A DNA stretch of 24,372 nt, from contig CAYINU010000018.1 of assembly GCA_964364855.1 (NCBI GenBank), positions 1 through 24,372 on the forward strand, in the 5' to 3' direction. This stretch comes from CAYINU01 sp964364855 (lineage in GTDB: Bacteria > Margulisbacteria > Marinamargulisbacteria > CAYINU01). The position numbers were made by a program, and so were the translations under genes. Positions 6,665-14,709 of the stretch are shown here, in pieces; position 1 is the first letter of the stretch; each line of letters opens with the position of its first letter. The notes beneath the pieces were generated by a model. That model saw only the letters and a program-made list of their open reading frames with translations. It made no database searches and was not told where the DNA came from.

Positions 6665-8029
6665 ATGAAGCGAAAGCTGGATGAAATCCTTTTGGCTTGG
6701 AAATTAAAAAAAAATAGGCTACCCCTTGTTCTTCGAGGGGCGCGGCAAGTCGGGAAAAGCTATGCCGTTGATGCATTGGGACAGACTCATTTTACTCATT
6801 ATGTAAGTGTAAATTTTGAAAAATCACCTGAGGCAAAGGCATGTTTTTCATCTTTGAAATCCCAAGATATTCTCAACAAGCTCAACGTGTTGTTAGATAC
6901 GCATATTGTTCCGGGAAAATCGCTACTGTTTTTAGACGAGATTCAAGACTGCCCACAAGCACTGATGGCCTTGCGATATTTTCGTGAGGATTGCCCGGAT
7001 CTCCACGTCATTGCAGCAGGGTCTCTCTTGGAATTTGTACTCGAGCAAGATCAGTTCAGAATGCCGGTTGGTAGGGTTCAATATATCTATGTTCGCCCCT
7101 TGTCCTTCCAAGAGTTTTCTGCTGCGTTGGGGCATCATTTGTTCTTGGATCACTTAGCAGTCACCACGCTAAGAAATGGACTTGATCCTGTTTTTCATCA
7201 AAAAGGGCTTGATTTATTAAAGCAGTACATGGCCATAGGCGGTATGCCGGGAGTGATTCACGAATACATTCACAGCAAAAAAAACATCTCAGATACCTAT
7301 CGGATGCAAGCCGCAATTCTCCAGACCTACCGTGACGACTTCGCCAAATATTCAACGAGAACCCAAGGGCAATACTTACAGAAGGTATTTGAGCAGGTTC
7401 CCAAATTGCTGGGTCGCCAGATTAAGTATGTCGAAATCGATCGCTCTGCGCGCTCCAGCGACCTTAAACAAGCGATTACCCTGCTTGCAAAATCTGGCAT
7501 TGTGACCCCAATATTTGTTACAGCCGCCTCTGGGCTTCCGCTTAGCGCGACCGAGAAGACAGCGATCTTTAAGACCTTATTTTTGGATACCGGTCTGGCA
7601 GTAAATGCCTGCAAATTGGGGGCTCAGATTCAGTTTGCCGATGACGTCATGACACTCAGTCAAGGCGCCATTGCCGAACAACTTGTGGGACAGGAGCTCA
7701 TTGCCTACCAAGACCCCTTTTCCAACGATTCGCTCTATCACTGGGTGCGATTGGAACCAGGTAGCCAGGCAGAGGTTGATTATGTCGTTGCGCTCAATGG
7801 GCAAGTTGCGCCTCTAGAAGTAAAGTCTGGTAAGACAGGCCGGTTAAGATCGATGCTGCAGTTTGTCAGAGATAAAAAAGCCCTGTTTGGTGTCAAAATC
7901 TCTCAGTCCCCCCTTTCGTTTGATGGAACTGTGCTTTCCGTCCCCCTCTATATGATTGCGCATATTGAGCGTCTGGCTGCGGAGGTAGTTCCGGCTAATC
8001 CGAACCCGACCAAGGAGGTTCTCACTTGA
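6665..8029 (+). CDS. DUF4143-type AAA ATPase
   Basis: A 454-residue protein of the AAA_14/DUF4143 group. Walker A is GARQVGKS (25-32), Walker B LLFLDEIQD (about 87-95), and the typical AAGSLLEF and VRPLSFQEF motifs follow. The C terminus has the DUF4143 pattern EVDYVV (370-375) and LEVKSGK (384-390), resembling a PD-(D/E)XK nuclease core; the catalytic Asp, Glu and Lys positions appear present. These ATPases are widespread, often patchily distributed and poorly characterised. An upstream in-frame TTG at 6653 was rejected because TTGGAG at 6653-6658 is the ribosome site, 6 nt before ATG 6665. AT-rich flanks and a single-gene unit suggest possible lateral acquisition. It shows no functional link to its neighbours. 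Confidence 0.88.
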   Translation: MKRKLDEILLAWKLKKNRLPLVLRGARQVGKSYAVDALGQTHFTHYVSVNFEKSPEAKACFSSLKSQDILNKLNVLLDTHIVPGKSLLFLDEIQDCPQALMALRYFREDCPDLHVIAAGSLLEFVLEQDQFRMPVGRVQYIYVRPLSFQEFSAALGHHLFLDHLAVTTLRNGLDPVFHQKGLDLLKQYMAIGGMPGVIHEYIHSKKNISDTYRMQAAILQTYRDDFAKYSTRTQGQYLQKVFEQVPKLLGRQIKYVEIDRSARSSDLKQAITLLAKSGIVTPIFVTAASGLPLSATEKTAIFKTLFLDTGLAVNACKLGAQIQFADDVMTLSQGAIAEQLVGQELIAYQDPFSNDSLYHWVRLEPGSQAEVDYVVALNGQVAPLEVKSGKTGRLRSMLQFVRDKKALFGVKISQSPLSFDGTVLSVPLYMIAHIERLAAEVVPANPNPTKEVLT

Positions 8030-8061
8030 AAACGCAGCTGCGATCGAATCAGTAACTGGGT

Positions 8062-8067
8062 TATACT
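8062..8067 (+). promoter_or_regulatory. -10 box for leaderless transcription of the 1129-residue protein
   Basis: TATACT (5 of 6 consensus) ends 6 nt before ATG 8074, and the intervening bases are all A, so no ribosome site exists. Transcription would start at the A of the start codon. No convincing -35 box lies 16-18 nt upstream. Confidence 0.45.
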
Positions 8068-8073
8068 AAAAAA

Positions 8074-11000
8074 ATGCCGCAACACCTTTTAATCCAATCC
8101 GCCACCAGCCGTCCTCAAACCATGCGCCAACGGATCGTCAGGCATTTCCTGGCCGATCGTGGCGTTGAGGCCTTTATCACCGAAAACATCCCCATCGGTT
8201 TGACCCAGTCACCGTTTCTAGCAGAGAAACTGGCTGCGGTTATCGCGGAGAAAATTCAAAAGCAAGGCCATACGAAAGGTCCGTTTCATATCTATGAACT
8301 GGCTTGTGGACTGGGGTATTTGACTAAATTTACGATGGATCGGCTTAAAAGCCGGTATCCGAAAGTCTATAAAAAATGCAAATTCCATGTGACTGATTTG
8401 TCAAAACGGGATTTAAAAGCCCTTGTAGATAGCGGCCTATTTGACGTGCACCGCGGTCATATCGTATTTGAATCCGCAGATGCTGGACGCCTGTCTTTCT
8501 CTTCGTCACCGACTTTTGTTTATTTTACGTATTTGCTGGATTCTCTCCCAACGCATCACATCGCGTATAAAGATGGTCAGCTCTACGAGGTCCAAATCGA
8601 AACCCGCATTCCGGATTCCGCAAAGTTGGTAGATTCATCTGGGCCCGAATTGGCCGTTCTTTTGGCAGATCAAATCGCAGAAAAGCTTCAAAACCCGGCA
8701 TGGGATGTCGCATTGGCGCCGTCCTATCTGAACGTACTGGTAGAAACCATCCACTTGGTGCCCTTGGCTGAAGGCAGCTTGTCAAAGCACGACCAAAACG
8801 TGCTGACCTCTTTCTTAAAGGAGCATCCCACAGACAACGATTTTTGTTTCAACTATACGCCCGGGATAGACGGCTTTTTAAAGGTGCTTTCCGCATATCC
8901 GGGCTGCGATACGGTTTTTTTGGATTTGGGGTATTTTTCACCTGGTGAAACCCCCTTCATTCGTCCCGACTGTTTGGCCGGGCAGTACGGCGTGACCCTG
9001 TTTTTTCCACTTTACGTTCCCCTCTTACGCTTTTTGGCAGAGCGGCATCAACTGCCAGTGACGGTATTTGAGCAGCCCCAAGAAACCAATTTCGTCGCCC
9101 ATTTAGGGTCGACGTCTTTGCAGAAAATGCATGCGTTTTCTCTGCCCCTCCAAGCCCGATTTGAAGACATAAAAAATGCCATTGGTGAGTCTGATTCGCT
9201 GCAGGCCTTCCATCAGCGGATTCGACCGCTGATCACCCAATCTGCTTTTTCGACATCGCTTCTTATGCTCATCGCCATGCAAAAAGCAAATGCGCTCGGG
9301 GACTGGCGTTTTACACTCAGATGGGGGCATAGGCTGCTAAAGCGCTACCCCACCCTTTCGATCAAAATCACCTGGCTGATGGCTTTGGCCTATTATCAAA
9401 AAGGCGCGCTTAAAAAAGCGGCAGCTCTTCTAGAACAAGCTCTCGAAAATCCCTCTAACTTTGATCCTGCTTGGCGATTGTTGTCTATTATTTACCTAAA
9501 GTTGAATTTTCCGGAAAAAGAACTACGCTCGCTAAGGCACCTCTTGCCCATCAACCGTTCCGAGCCTACGCTGACGTTACTTCATCAGCTTTTTATTGTT
9601 GCAGGGCGGATTCCTTTAAGACGGTTATATCGTCGGTATGCCAATGACATTGGCAACCTTGTCGAACACCTCTCCGAAGCAGAAAAAAGTCGAAACCCCG
9701 AAATCACCGAAAGGGCGCTGGCCGCACGGGAAGCCTCCCCTCTACAAATTCACTACAACCGCAACCCCAAATTGCGCGTCCAAAAAGCCACTTCACGGGT
9801 GGATTCTTGGGTTTGCCATGCATCCAATAGTGTCTATACCTCTCTCGGACATGGCAATTTTATCGTCGAGCGTATTCCCTTCCGCCTGACCCAATGTCTC
9901 ATGTATGCAGAGCGCATCGGCAGGTTAATCGTGGCCAAAGCCAAGATGTCACCCGGGCGGCGAATTCACGTTTACGAGTTTGGGTCAGGATTGGGGATTT
10001 TGTCGCTGCATGTGTTGGCTTATCTAAAGCAATATCATCATGAGGTGTATAAACGCTTCACACTTCATTTGTCCGATATCAGCAAGGACAGTGTCGCACT
10101 TTTGCAACGTATCCCCACCTACCGTCCTTTTGAAGGGCACGTCTCATTTGACGTCATTGACATGACACAGGTCCACTATAAAAAAGGGGAATCCCCTGAT
10201 CTGATTTATTTTAGCTACCTGGCAGATTCGCTTCCCACCCACCATATCCTGTACGAAAACGGTACCCTTTATGAGATGTTGGTGGAAACGTCGGTTCGCG
10301 ATGATGCGTATTACTTTGATACCGACCGATTCCCTCCTATCCTCAAGACCGGACCTCAGATTGCCCGATTGGCCCGCCAAAACGACATCTTCTCCGATCC
10401 CCAAGTCATATGGAAACTCAAGCAGTGCATCTATGAGTCCCCGTTTAAACTAAAACTGGAAAAATCAAAAATTTCAGCCGAGGACAAACGGATTTTAAGA
10501 CAGTTTGCAACACAGTTTAAAAATCAATCACTTACACCCTTTGTCTTCAACTATTGCCCCATTTTTCTGCAAACCATAAAGGCGGCATCTCAGCTCGGAA
10601 CGACCGTCATAACGGTTGAGTACGGTTCGGTGGAAATCGATGCAATAGGCTATGAGAATAGGTCTACTTTAATCACCAACTACAGTGCCGTCATCGCCTC
10701 CGGCATTTCTTTCCCAGTTATCGAATACTACGGGGAGAAAATGAATTTCATTGTAAAAAAGGAACTCATAGGCTACCAAAACTATGCGGTATGTTTTACC
10801 AAAGAACCCGCAGTTGCAGAGGTGTTTGGCCGGGAATTCGGTCCGGATCGTCCGCTAGGTGAAGTCCCCATGTCTTTTAAACAGCAGAATCTTAACCCTG
10901 ACGATTTGGATAAACTGGTGAGTCCCACCGTGTTGGCCCGTCTCAAGTCAGCTGTCAAATGGGACTCCGGGCCTCTGACTTATTTGTCGTCTTGGGCCAT

Positions 11001-11463
11001 CAAGCATAACGAATTGCCCTTTGCGATTCGTCTTATTAAAAAAGGCTTAAAAGACTATCCGCAACTGGCACCCCTTTATTTGTCCAACCTGGCAAGTGCC
11101 ATGCTGGTTATGCATCCCGACAAGCCGGATAAGGCCATCCAATATTACCAAAAGGCACTCAAAATATTGCCGAATTTTCCGGGTATCCATCGCGTCTTAA
11201 AAGACCTCGCCGTGGCGCGCAGCCAGTACCGTCAGCTCATCCGACTCATCAAACTTCATCTCACCTACGGCCGAGAAGACGATACGCTGAGCATGGTGAA
11301 CTCTGCCGCGGCCGCGTATTACAAACTGGGAAATATACGCACTTGCGAGCGGCTGTTGCGCTACGTCATTGCATGTGGGGAGAAGGTTTCCAGCTGGTCC
11401 AATACCGAGAAAGCCGCCATTGAAAATGCGAAACGGCTATTGGTAAAAATTCAGGCAGAGTGA
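8074..11463 (+). CDS. Tandem-duplicated methyltransferase/helical-repeat protein
   Basis: A 1129-residue protein built from two homologous halves offset by about 560 residues. Each half starts with a short helix region (ITENIPIGLTQSPF at 35-48; IVERIPFRLTQCLM in half two), then a Rossmann SAM-binding motif I (IYELACGLGYL at 73-83; VYEFGSGLGIL at 633-643), an acidic strand end (HVTDLSK, HLSDISK) and a signature DSLPTHH (156-162 and 718-724) followed by a YKDGQLYE-like turn. That signature resembles the DALPVHR region of the MidA/NDUFAF7 (DUF185) methyltransferases. Each half ends in TPR-like helices (about 400-500 and 980-1110). Motif I of half one has Ala in place of the first Gly, so it may bind SAM less well. 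No substrate can be named. Its last 13 nt overlap the convergent pth gene. Confidence 0.75.
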   Translation: MPQHLLIQSATSRPQTMRQRIVRHFLADRGVEAFITENIPIGLTQSPFLAEKLAAVIAEKIQKQGHTKGPFHIYELACGLGYLTKFTMDRLKSRYPKVYKKCKFHVTDLSKRDLKALVDSGLFDVHRGHIVFESADAGRLSFSSSPTFVYFTYLLDSLPTHHIAYKDGQLYEVQIETRIPDSAKLVDSSGPELAVLLADQIAEKLQNPAWDVALAPSYLNVLVETIHLVPLAEGSLSKHDQNVLTSFLKEHPTDNDFCFNYTPGIDGFLKVLSAYPGCDTVFLDLGYFSPGETPFIRPDCLAGQYGVTLFFPLYVPLLRFLAERHQLPVTVFEQPQETNFVAHLGSTSLQKMHAFSLPLQARFEDIKNAIGESDSLQAFHQRIRPLITQSAFSTSLLMLIAMQKANALGDWRFTLRWGHRLLKRYPTLSIKITWLMALAYYQKGALKKAAALLEQALENPSNFDPAWRLLSIIYLKLNFPEKELRSLRHLLPINRSEPTLTLLHQLFIVAGRIPLRRLYRRYANDIGNLVEHLSEAEKSRNPEITERALAAREASPLQIHYNRNPKLRVQKATSRVDSWVCHASNSVYTSLGHGNFIVERIPFRLTQCLMYAERIGRLIVAKAKMSPGRRIHVYEFGSGLGILSLHVLAYLKQYHHEVYKRFTLHLSDISKDSVALLQRIPTYRPFEGHVSFDVIDMTQVHYKKGESPDLIYFSYLADSLPTHHILYENGTLYEMLVETSVRDDAYYFDTDRFPPILKTGPQIARLARQNDIFSDPQVIWKLKQCIYESPFKLKLEKSKISAEDKRILRQFATQFKNQSLTPFVFNYCPIFLQTIKAASQLGTTVITVEYGSVEIDAIGYENRSTLITNYSAVIASGISFPVIEYYGEKMNFIVKKELIGYQNYAVCFTKEPAVAEVFGREFGPDRPLGEVPMSFKQQNLNPDDLDKLVSPTVLARLKSAVKWDSGPLTYLSSWAIKHNELPFAIRLIKKGLKDYPQLAPLYLSNLASAMLVMHPDKPDKAIQYYQKALKILPNFPGIHRVLKDLAVARSQYRQLIRLIKLHLTYGREDDTLSMVNSAAAAYYKLGNIRTCERLLRYVIACGEKVSSWSNTEKAAIENAKRLLVKIQAE

Positions 11464-11981
11464 AGCCATTTTAAGATCTCGTTCACGGCGGATTGGCAGA
11501 TATCGGGAAGATGTTTTTTCTCGACAAGGGAAAAAGGCGCCAAAACGAAGGCGGAGGCCTCTTCTTCCGGCGGCTTAGGGCCAATTCCGATACGCAGCCG
11601 CGGGATTTCCGTACTGACCATCTGTTCGACGATGGATTTCATGCCATTGTGCGTCCCAGCACTACCGGAAGACCGAAATCGCAAGTTGCCAAAGGGCAGA
11701 TCCAAGTCGTCAAATATGACCAACACTTCTGTTAACGGGATCTGGTAATACGACACAATGCCACTAACCGCTGCTCCGGACAGGTTCATATACGTCTGGG
11801 GAAACGCCACCAGCGTGTCGACCCCCTCAATATCACCTCGAAATAGGATGGACTTAAAGTCTGTCTTCTGGGCATGGAGCCCATATTGCGCAACCAGCGC
11901 ATCCAACACCAAAAACCCGGTGTTATGTCGGGTCATGGTGTATTGCGGTCCGGGATTCCCCAAGCCGATGATGAGGCGCAC
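11451..11981 (-). CDS. pth: Peptidyl-tRNA hydrolase
   Basis: A 176-residue Pth that releases peptides from peptidyl-tRNA dropped by ribosomes. Motifs are GLGNPGPQY (6-14), RHNTGF with catalytic His19, TYMNLSG with the tRNA-contacting Asn, FDDLDLPFG with the catalytic Asp, and THNGMKSI. The frame is open up to an ATG at 12032, but the enzyme family begins directly before LIIGLGNPG. I therefore chose GTG 11981, which shares one G with the TAG stop of ilvC (the bases read TAGTG) and implies coupled translation. Its 3' end overlaps the convergent methyltransferase gene by 13 nt. Length is near the lower end of the family range. Confidence 0.93.
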   Translation of the reverse strand: MRLIIGLGNPGPQYTMTRHNTGFLVLDALVAQYGLHAQKTDFKSILFRGDIEGVDTLVAFPQTYMNLSGAAVSGIVSYYQIPLTEVLVIFDDLDLPFGNLRFRSSGSAGTHNGMKSIVEQMVSTEIPRLRIGIGPKPPEEEASAFVLAPFSLVEKKHLPDICQSAVNEILKWLHSA

Positions 11982-13462
11982 TAGCTTTTGCCGTGCAAAG
12001 AAATGTCCACAGAAGGCCGCAACGTCGCACACACGGCCATCGCCTGATGAACCGGGTGATGAATGAATTTCTCAATCAGCACGGGGTCTTCGCCTTTTCC
12101 GGATTCAATCGCCGGATAGGCCTGTTGCATGAGGATATAGTCAAAGCGTGGTGCCCATTTGCGCGCGCCCAACCGTGCTGTCATGGAACAGTTGTCGATC
12201 ATATAGGCGATGCCCTTGTAATCCATATAAGGGTTCAGAGAATCCACACATTCGATAATGGACTCATTGCAGATTTCAGACCACGCGTGGCCCTTGCTAT
12301 AAAGCAGGTCAATTTGAGCCACCATCATGGCCAAGTAAACACCTGCCGTAACGGGATCAACCGCCACCCTATTGTGCGCATTGCGGCTGGCCCGCACTTT
12401 TTCGCCAACCACCCACGGACGAGTCGCATCAATTTTGCCCATCGGAAACTGTTCCGACCGTTGATTGGCCATAATAACGCTACGGATTTCATTGGTAGAG
12501 GCCACCTCGTCATACGTTTCGGCCAACACCTCCATACATGGCTTGTAGGCAGCGGAATAGGCTTTGCGAAATTCGGCTTGGCCTTTTGCATCCAGACTTT
12601 CATAAACCGCCAGTAGGCCTTGCTTTGAAATGATTTTGGAGATGGGACCGGTAATGGATTCTGCGGTACGAATGAAGGCGTCCGTTTCCGAGGCACCTTG
12701 CGCCACATCATAGCGAAATAGGCTTTCGACGATAGCATGAACCCCACCCAGCAAGATACAGCGTTCTCCGAAAATATCGGATTTGAATTCATGCTCTAAT
12801 GTGGTTTGGAAACAAAACGGAGCGCCAATGCCAATGGCCCACCCCAATGCGATGTCAGTCGCTCGCCCATCGACGTCTTGGTGCACGGCAAAGCTGGCGT
12901 TAATGCCAGCACCGTTGACCTCTTTACCCTGTTCGTAAAGCCGACGGACTGAGGGTCCCATCCCTTTGGGACAAACAGCAATAACGTTGATGTTTGGTGG
13001 AAACGTTTCGCCAATAGAATTCAAATATCCCAGTAAAAAGCCGTGAGACAAACCCAGTGTGGTACCGGGCCGAATGGCCTCTAAAATTTTCTTGTAGTTC
13101 TCGGCCTGAGCCGCATCAGAGATCAGGAGCAATATGAGGTCAGATTCGTGGATGACCTGGTACATTTCACCGAGGGTTCCTTCTTTTTCGGAAAATCCTG
13201 CCACCTCAGCCGACTTGATCGAGGCGGAATCGGGGCGCAAACCTACTTTTACTTTGATGCCGGTGCCAACCAAAGAATCCCTAAGATTCTGGGCTTGTGC
13301 AGGTCCTTGAGACGACCATCCCAGAACACCAATTTGCCTGATTCCCTCAAACGCTTTTGGCAACAATCCGAACAAATGACGCCCGCCTCGAACAATGTAT
13401 TCGGACGTATCGGCCAGTTGAACCTTTTCTTTTTTAAATAACGTGGTTTGAAAATCGTGCAC
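11981..13462 (-). CDS. ilvC: Ketol-acid reductoisomerase, plant-like class II
   Basis: A 493-residue enzyme of branched-chain amino acid synthesis: Mg2+-dependent isomerisation and NADPH reduction of acetohydroxy acids. It matches the long chloroplast type almost block by block, for example FKKEKV, EYIVRGG, LLLISDAAQA, AVCPKGMGPSVRRLY, GINASFAVHQDVDGRATD, KSDIFGER, ESVDSLNP and TARLGARKWAPRFDYI. The NADPH loop reads GWSSQG (48-53), where plant enzymes as I recall them have GWGSQG. Start: the frame extends to a TTG at 13537, but AAGGAG (13474-13469) lies 6 nt before GTG 13462, a promoter overlaps the upstream part, and plant mature enzymes align from here. No other ilv gene is adjacent. It is followed by pth with a 1-nt overlap. 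Confidence 0.94.
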   Translation of the reverse strand: MHDFQTTLFKKEKVQLADTSEYIVRGGRHLFGLLPKAFEGIRQIGVLGWSSQGPAQAQNLRDSLVGTGIKVKVGLRPDSASIKSAEVAGFSEKEGTLGEMYQVIHESDLILLLISDAAQAENYKKILEAIRPGTTLGLSHGFLLGYLNSIGETFPPNINVIAVCPKGMGPSVRRLYEQGKEVNGAGINASFAVHQDVDGRATDIALGWAIGIGAPFCFQTTLEHEFKSDIFGERCILLGGVHAIVESLFRYDVAQGASETDAFIRTAESITGPISKIISKQGLLAVYESLDAKGQAEFRKAYSAAYKPCMEVLAETYDEVASTNEIRSVIMANQRSEQFPMGKIDATRPWVVGEKVRASRNAHNRVAVDPVTAGVYLAMMVAQIDLLYSKGHAWSEICNESIIECVDSLNPYMDYKGIAYMIDNCSMTARLGARKWAPRFDYILMQQAYPAIESGKGEDPVLIEKFIHHPVHQAMAVCATLRPSVDISLHGKS

Positions 13463-13508
13463 GGCGCTCTCCTTCATCAACTCAAAAAATCTTTGCCAAG
13501 GTAGCATA

Positions 13509-13537
13509 AATTTAAATGTGGGGCTACCCGTGGTCAA
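13509..13537 (-). promoter_or_regulatory. Predicted promoter of ilvC-pth
   Basis: On the minus strand, TTGACC (13537-13532, 5 of 6 consensus) is followed after 17 nt by TAAATT (13514-13509, 4 of 6). The predicted start near 13502 gives a leader of about 40 nt containing AAGGAG ahead of GTG 13462. This also excludes the longer ilvC reading that begins inside the -35 box. Confidence 0.55.
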
Positions 13538-13605
13538 CTTTTATCACCTTTTTAAAGAATTTGGCTTGTGGTACCGTAATTTCATCCCGATAAAAGGAGT
13601 AAATG

Positions 13606-14127
13606 ATGTTCAAATACGTTTGGGCTTCTCTAGCCGGCGCAGTGATTGTGTTTTTGTGGAGCATAGTGTCTTGGATGGTCCTTCCTTGGCACAACGCCAC
13701 GATGAATACCTTCACGGACGAGTCATCGATCGCTGTCGCTGTCATGTCAAACACGGTGGCGAATGGGGTCTACGTGATGCCCAGCCCGGCCAGCCGCAAA
13801 GCATCCGAAAATATAACCATGCCCATGGTCTATATGGCCGTGGTCCATAACGCGCCTAACATGATGACTCCGACCCTGTTTATCAATGGATTCGTCATCA
13901 ATTTATTGGGTGCAATCGCCTTGGTTTTGCTCTTGTCTCGCGCCGGGAGACTGTCTTATTTTCAAAAGGTGATAATTGTGACGATCGCAGCGCTTTTCGC
14001 GGGCATCGTGGGACATCTGCCCAACTGGAATTGGTGGGGGTTCCCCGCGCTGCATACGGCGGTGGCAATCGCAGATTTGGTGATCGGCTGGGTATTGGCC
14101 AGTCTGGCAATGGCCAAGCTGGTCTGA
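13606..14127 (+). CDS. Small integral membrane protein, function unknown
   Basis: A 173-residue protein with about four membrane segments: near residues 4-26 (ASLAGAVIVFLWSIVSW), then a polar non-membrane loop to about 88, and three closely spaced helices in the C-terminal half (FVINLLGAIALVLLL, VIIVTIAALFAGIVG, VAIADLVIGWVLASLAM). The motif LPNWNWWGFP before the last helix is distinctive, and the loop contains MPMVYMAVVHNAPN. I do not recognise a named family. Two adjacent ATGs occur at 13603 and 13606; AAAAGGAG ends at 13599, so the second start has the better 6-nt spacing. It may be cotranscribed with hemJ 60 nt downstream; a hairpin between GCCCC and GGGGC (about 14138-14160) lies in the gap, without a U-tract. 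Confidence 0.75.
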   Translation: MFKYVWASLAGAVIVFLWSIVSWMVLPWHNATMNTFTDESSIAVAVMSNTVANGVYVMPSPASRKASENITMPMVYMAVVHNAPNMMTPTLFINGFVINLLGAIALVLLLSRAGRLSYFQKVIIVTIAALFAGIVGHLPNWNWWGFPALHTAVAIADLVIGWVLASLAMAKLV

Positions 14128-14187
14128 TACTGTGTGAATGCCCCATCTTAACGACGGGGCCATTTCAATCGAGGTTAGGAAGCCGCT

Positions 14188-14709
14188 ATGTATTTGTTCA
14201 TTAAAGCCATCCATATTATTTCGATCGTCGCCTGGTTTGCTGCCATTTTGTACATGGGCAGGCTGTTGGTCTATTTTGCCGAAGCCCAGTCCAAAACCGA
14301 TTCTCAGCGCCGAACCTTATCCAATCAACTTGGGATCATGCAAAAGCGACTGTGGTTATATATCGCAACGCCAGCCATGATTGCAGCCCTGATTTTTGGC
14401 GTATGGCTCATGCCGTATTACGGCAATTACCGTCAGCCATGGATGCATACCAAGTTGCTCTTGGTCGTTTGTCTGTTGGGATATACTCACCTCATCGGCC
14501 GCATCTATCGGCAGCAAAACGCAGGTAAATCGACCTGGGATGCAAAAGGCTTGCGGTTTTTAAATGAAAGCGGCACCTTATTTTTGGTGGGCATTGTGTT
14601 TACCGTTGTCGTAAAAAGCATACTCGGTATCGCGATCGGGGTCCTCTGCTTGGCAGGGGCCGTCGCTTTGATCGGAATTGCTTTTCGCCGGAGACGCCCT
14701 CTCAAATGA
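14188..14709 (+). CDS. hemJ: Protoporphyrinogen oxidase HemJ
   Basis: A 173-residue membrane protein of the HemJ family, which oxidises protoporphyrinogen IX to protoporphyrin IX in haem synthesis. The N-terminal pattern KAIHIISIVAWFA with His9, then GRLLVYFAEA, MIAALIFGVWL, HTKLLLVVCLLGYTHLIGR, LNESGTLFLVGIV and VVVKSI fits the family in order, with the conserved His and Arg/Lys residues. Four or five transmembrane segments are expected; the C terminus ends in a basic tail (FRRRRPLK). The ATG follows AGGA with 7-nt spacing. The stop overlaps the next start as ATGA, so it is cotranscribed with the mannose-1-phosphate guanylyltransferase. No other haem gene is in the window. Confidence 0.85.
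   Translation: MYLFIKAIHIISIVAWFAAILYMGRLLVYFAEAQSKTDSQRRTLSNQLGIMQKRLWLYIATPAMIAALIFGVWLMPYYGNYRQPWMHTKLLLVVCLLGYTHLIGRIYRQQNAGKSTWDAKGLRFLNESGTLFLVGIVFTVVVKSILGIAIGVLCLAGAVALIGIAFRRRRPLK

Noticed and set aside
11982..12032. Longer pth start at ATG 12032.
   Set aside because: It would add 17 residues before the conserved LIIGLGNPG start of the family; GTG 11981, overlapping the ilvC stop, fits length and context.
12325..12792. A 155-codon minus-strand frame inside ilvC.
   Set aside because: It lies in another frame of a highly conserved enzyme and shows no family motifs.
14138..14163. GCCCC...GGGGC hairpin between the membrane protein and hemJ as a terminator.
   Set aside because: The stem has a bulge and a mismatch and no U-tract follows; it could be an attenuator or chance, and hemJ may still be cotranscribed.
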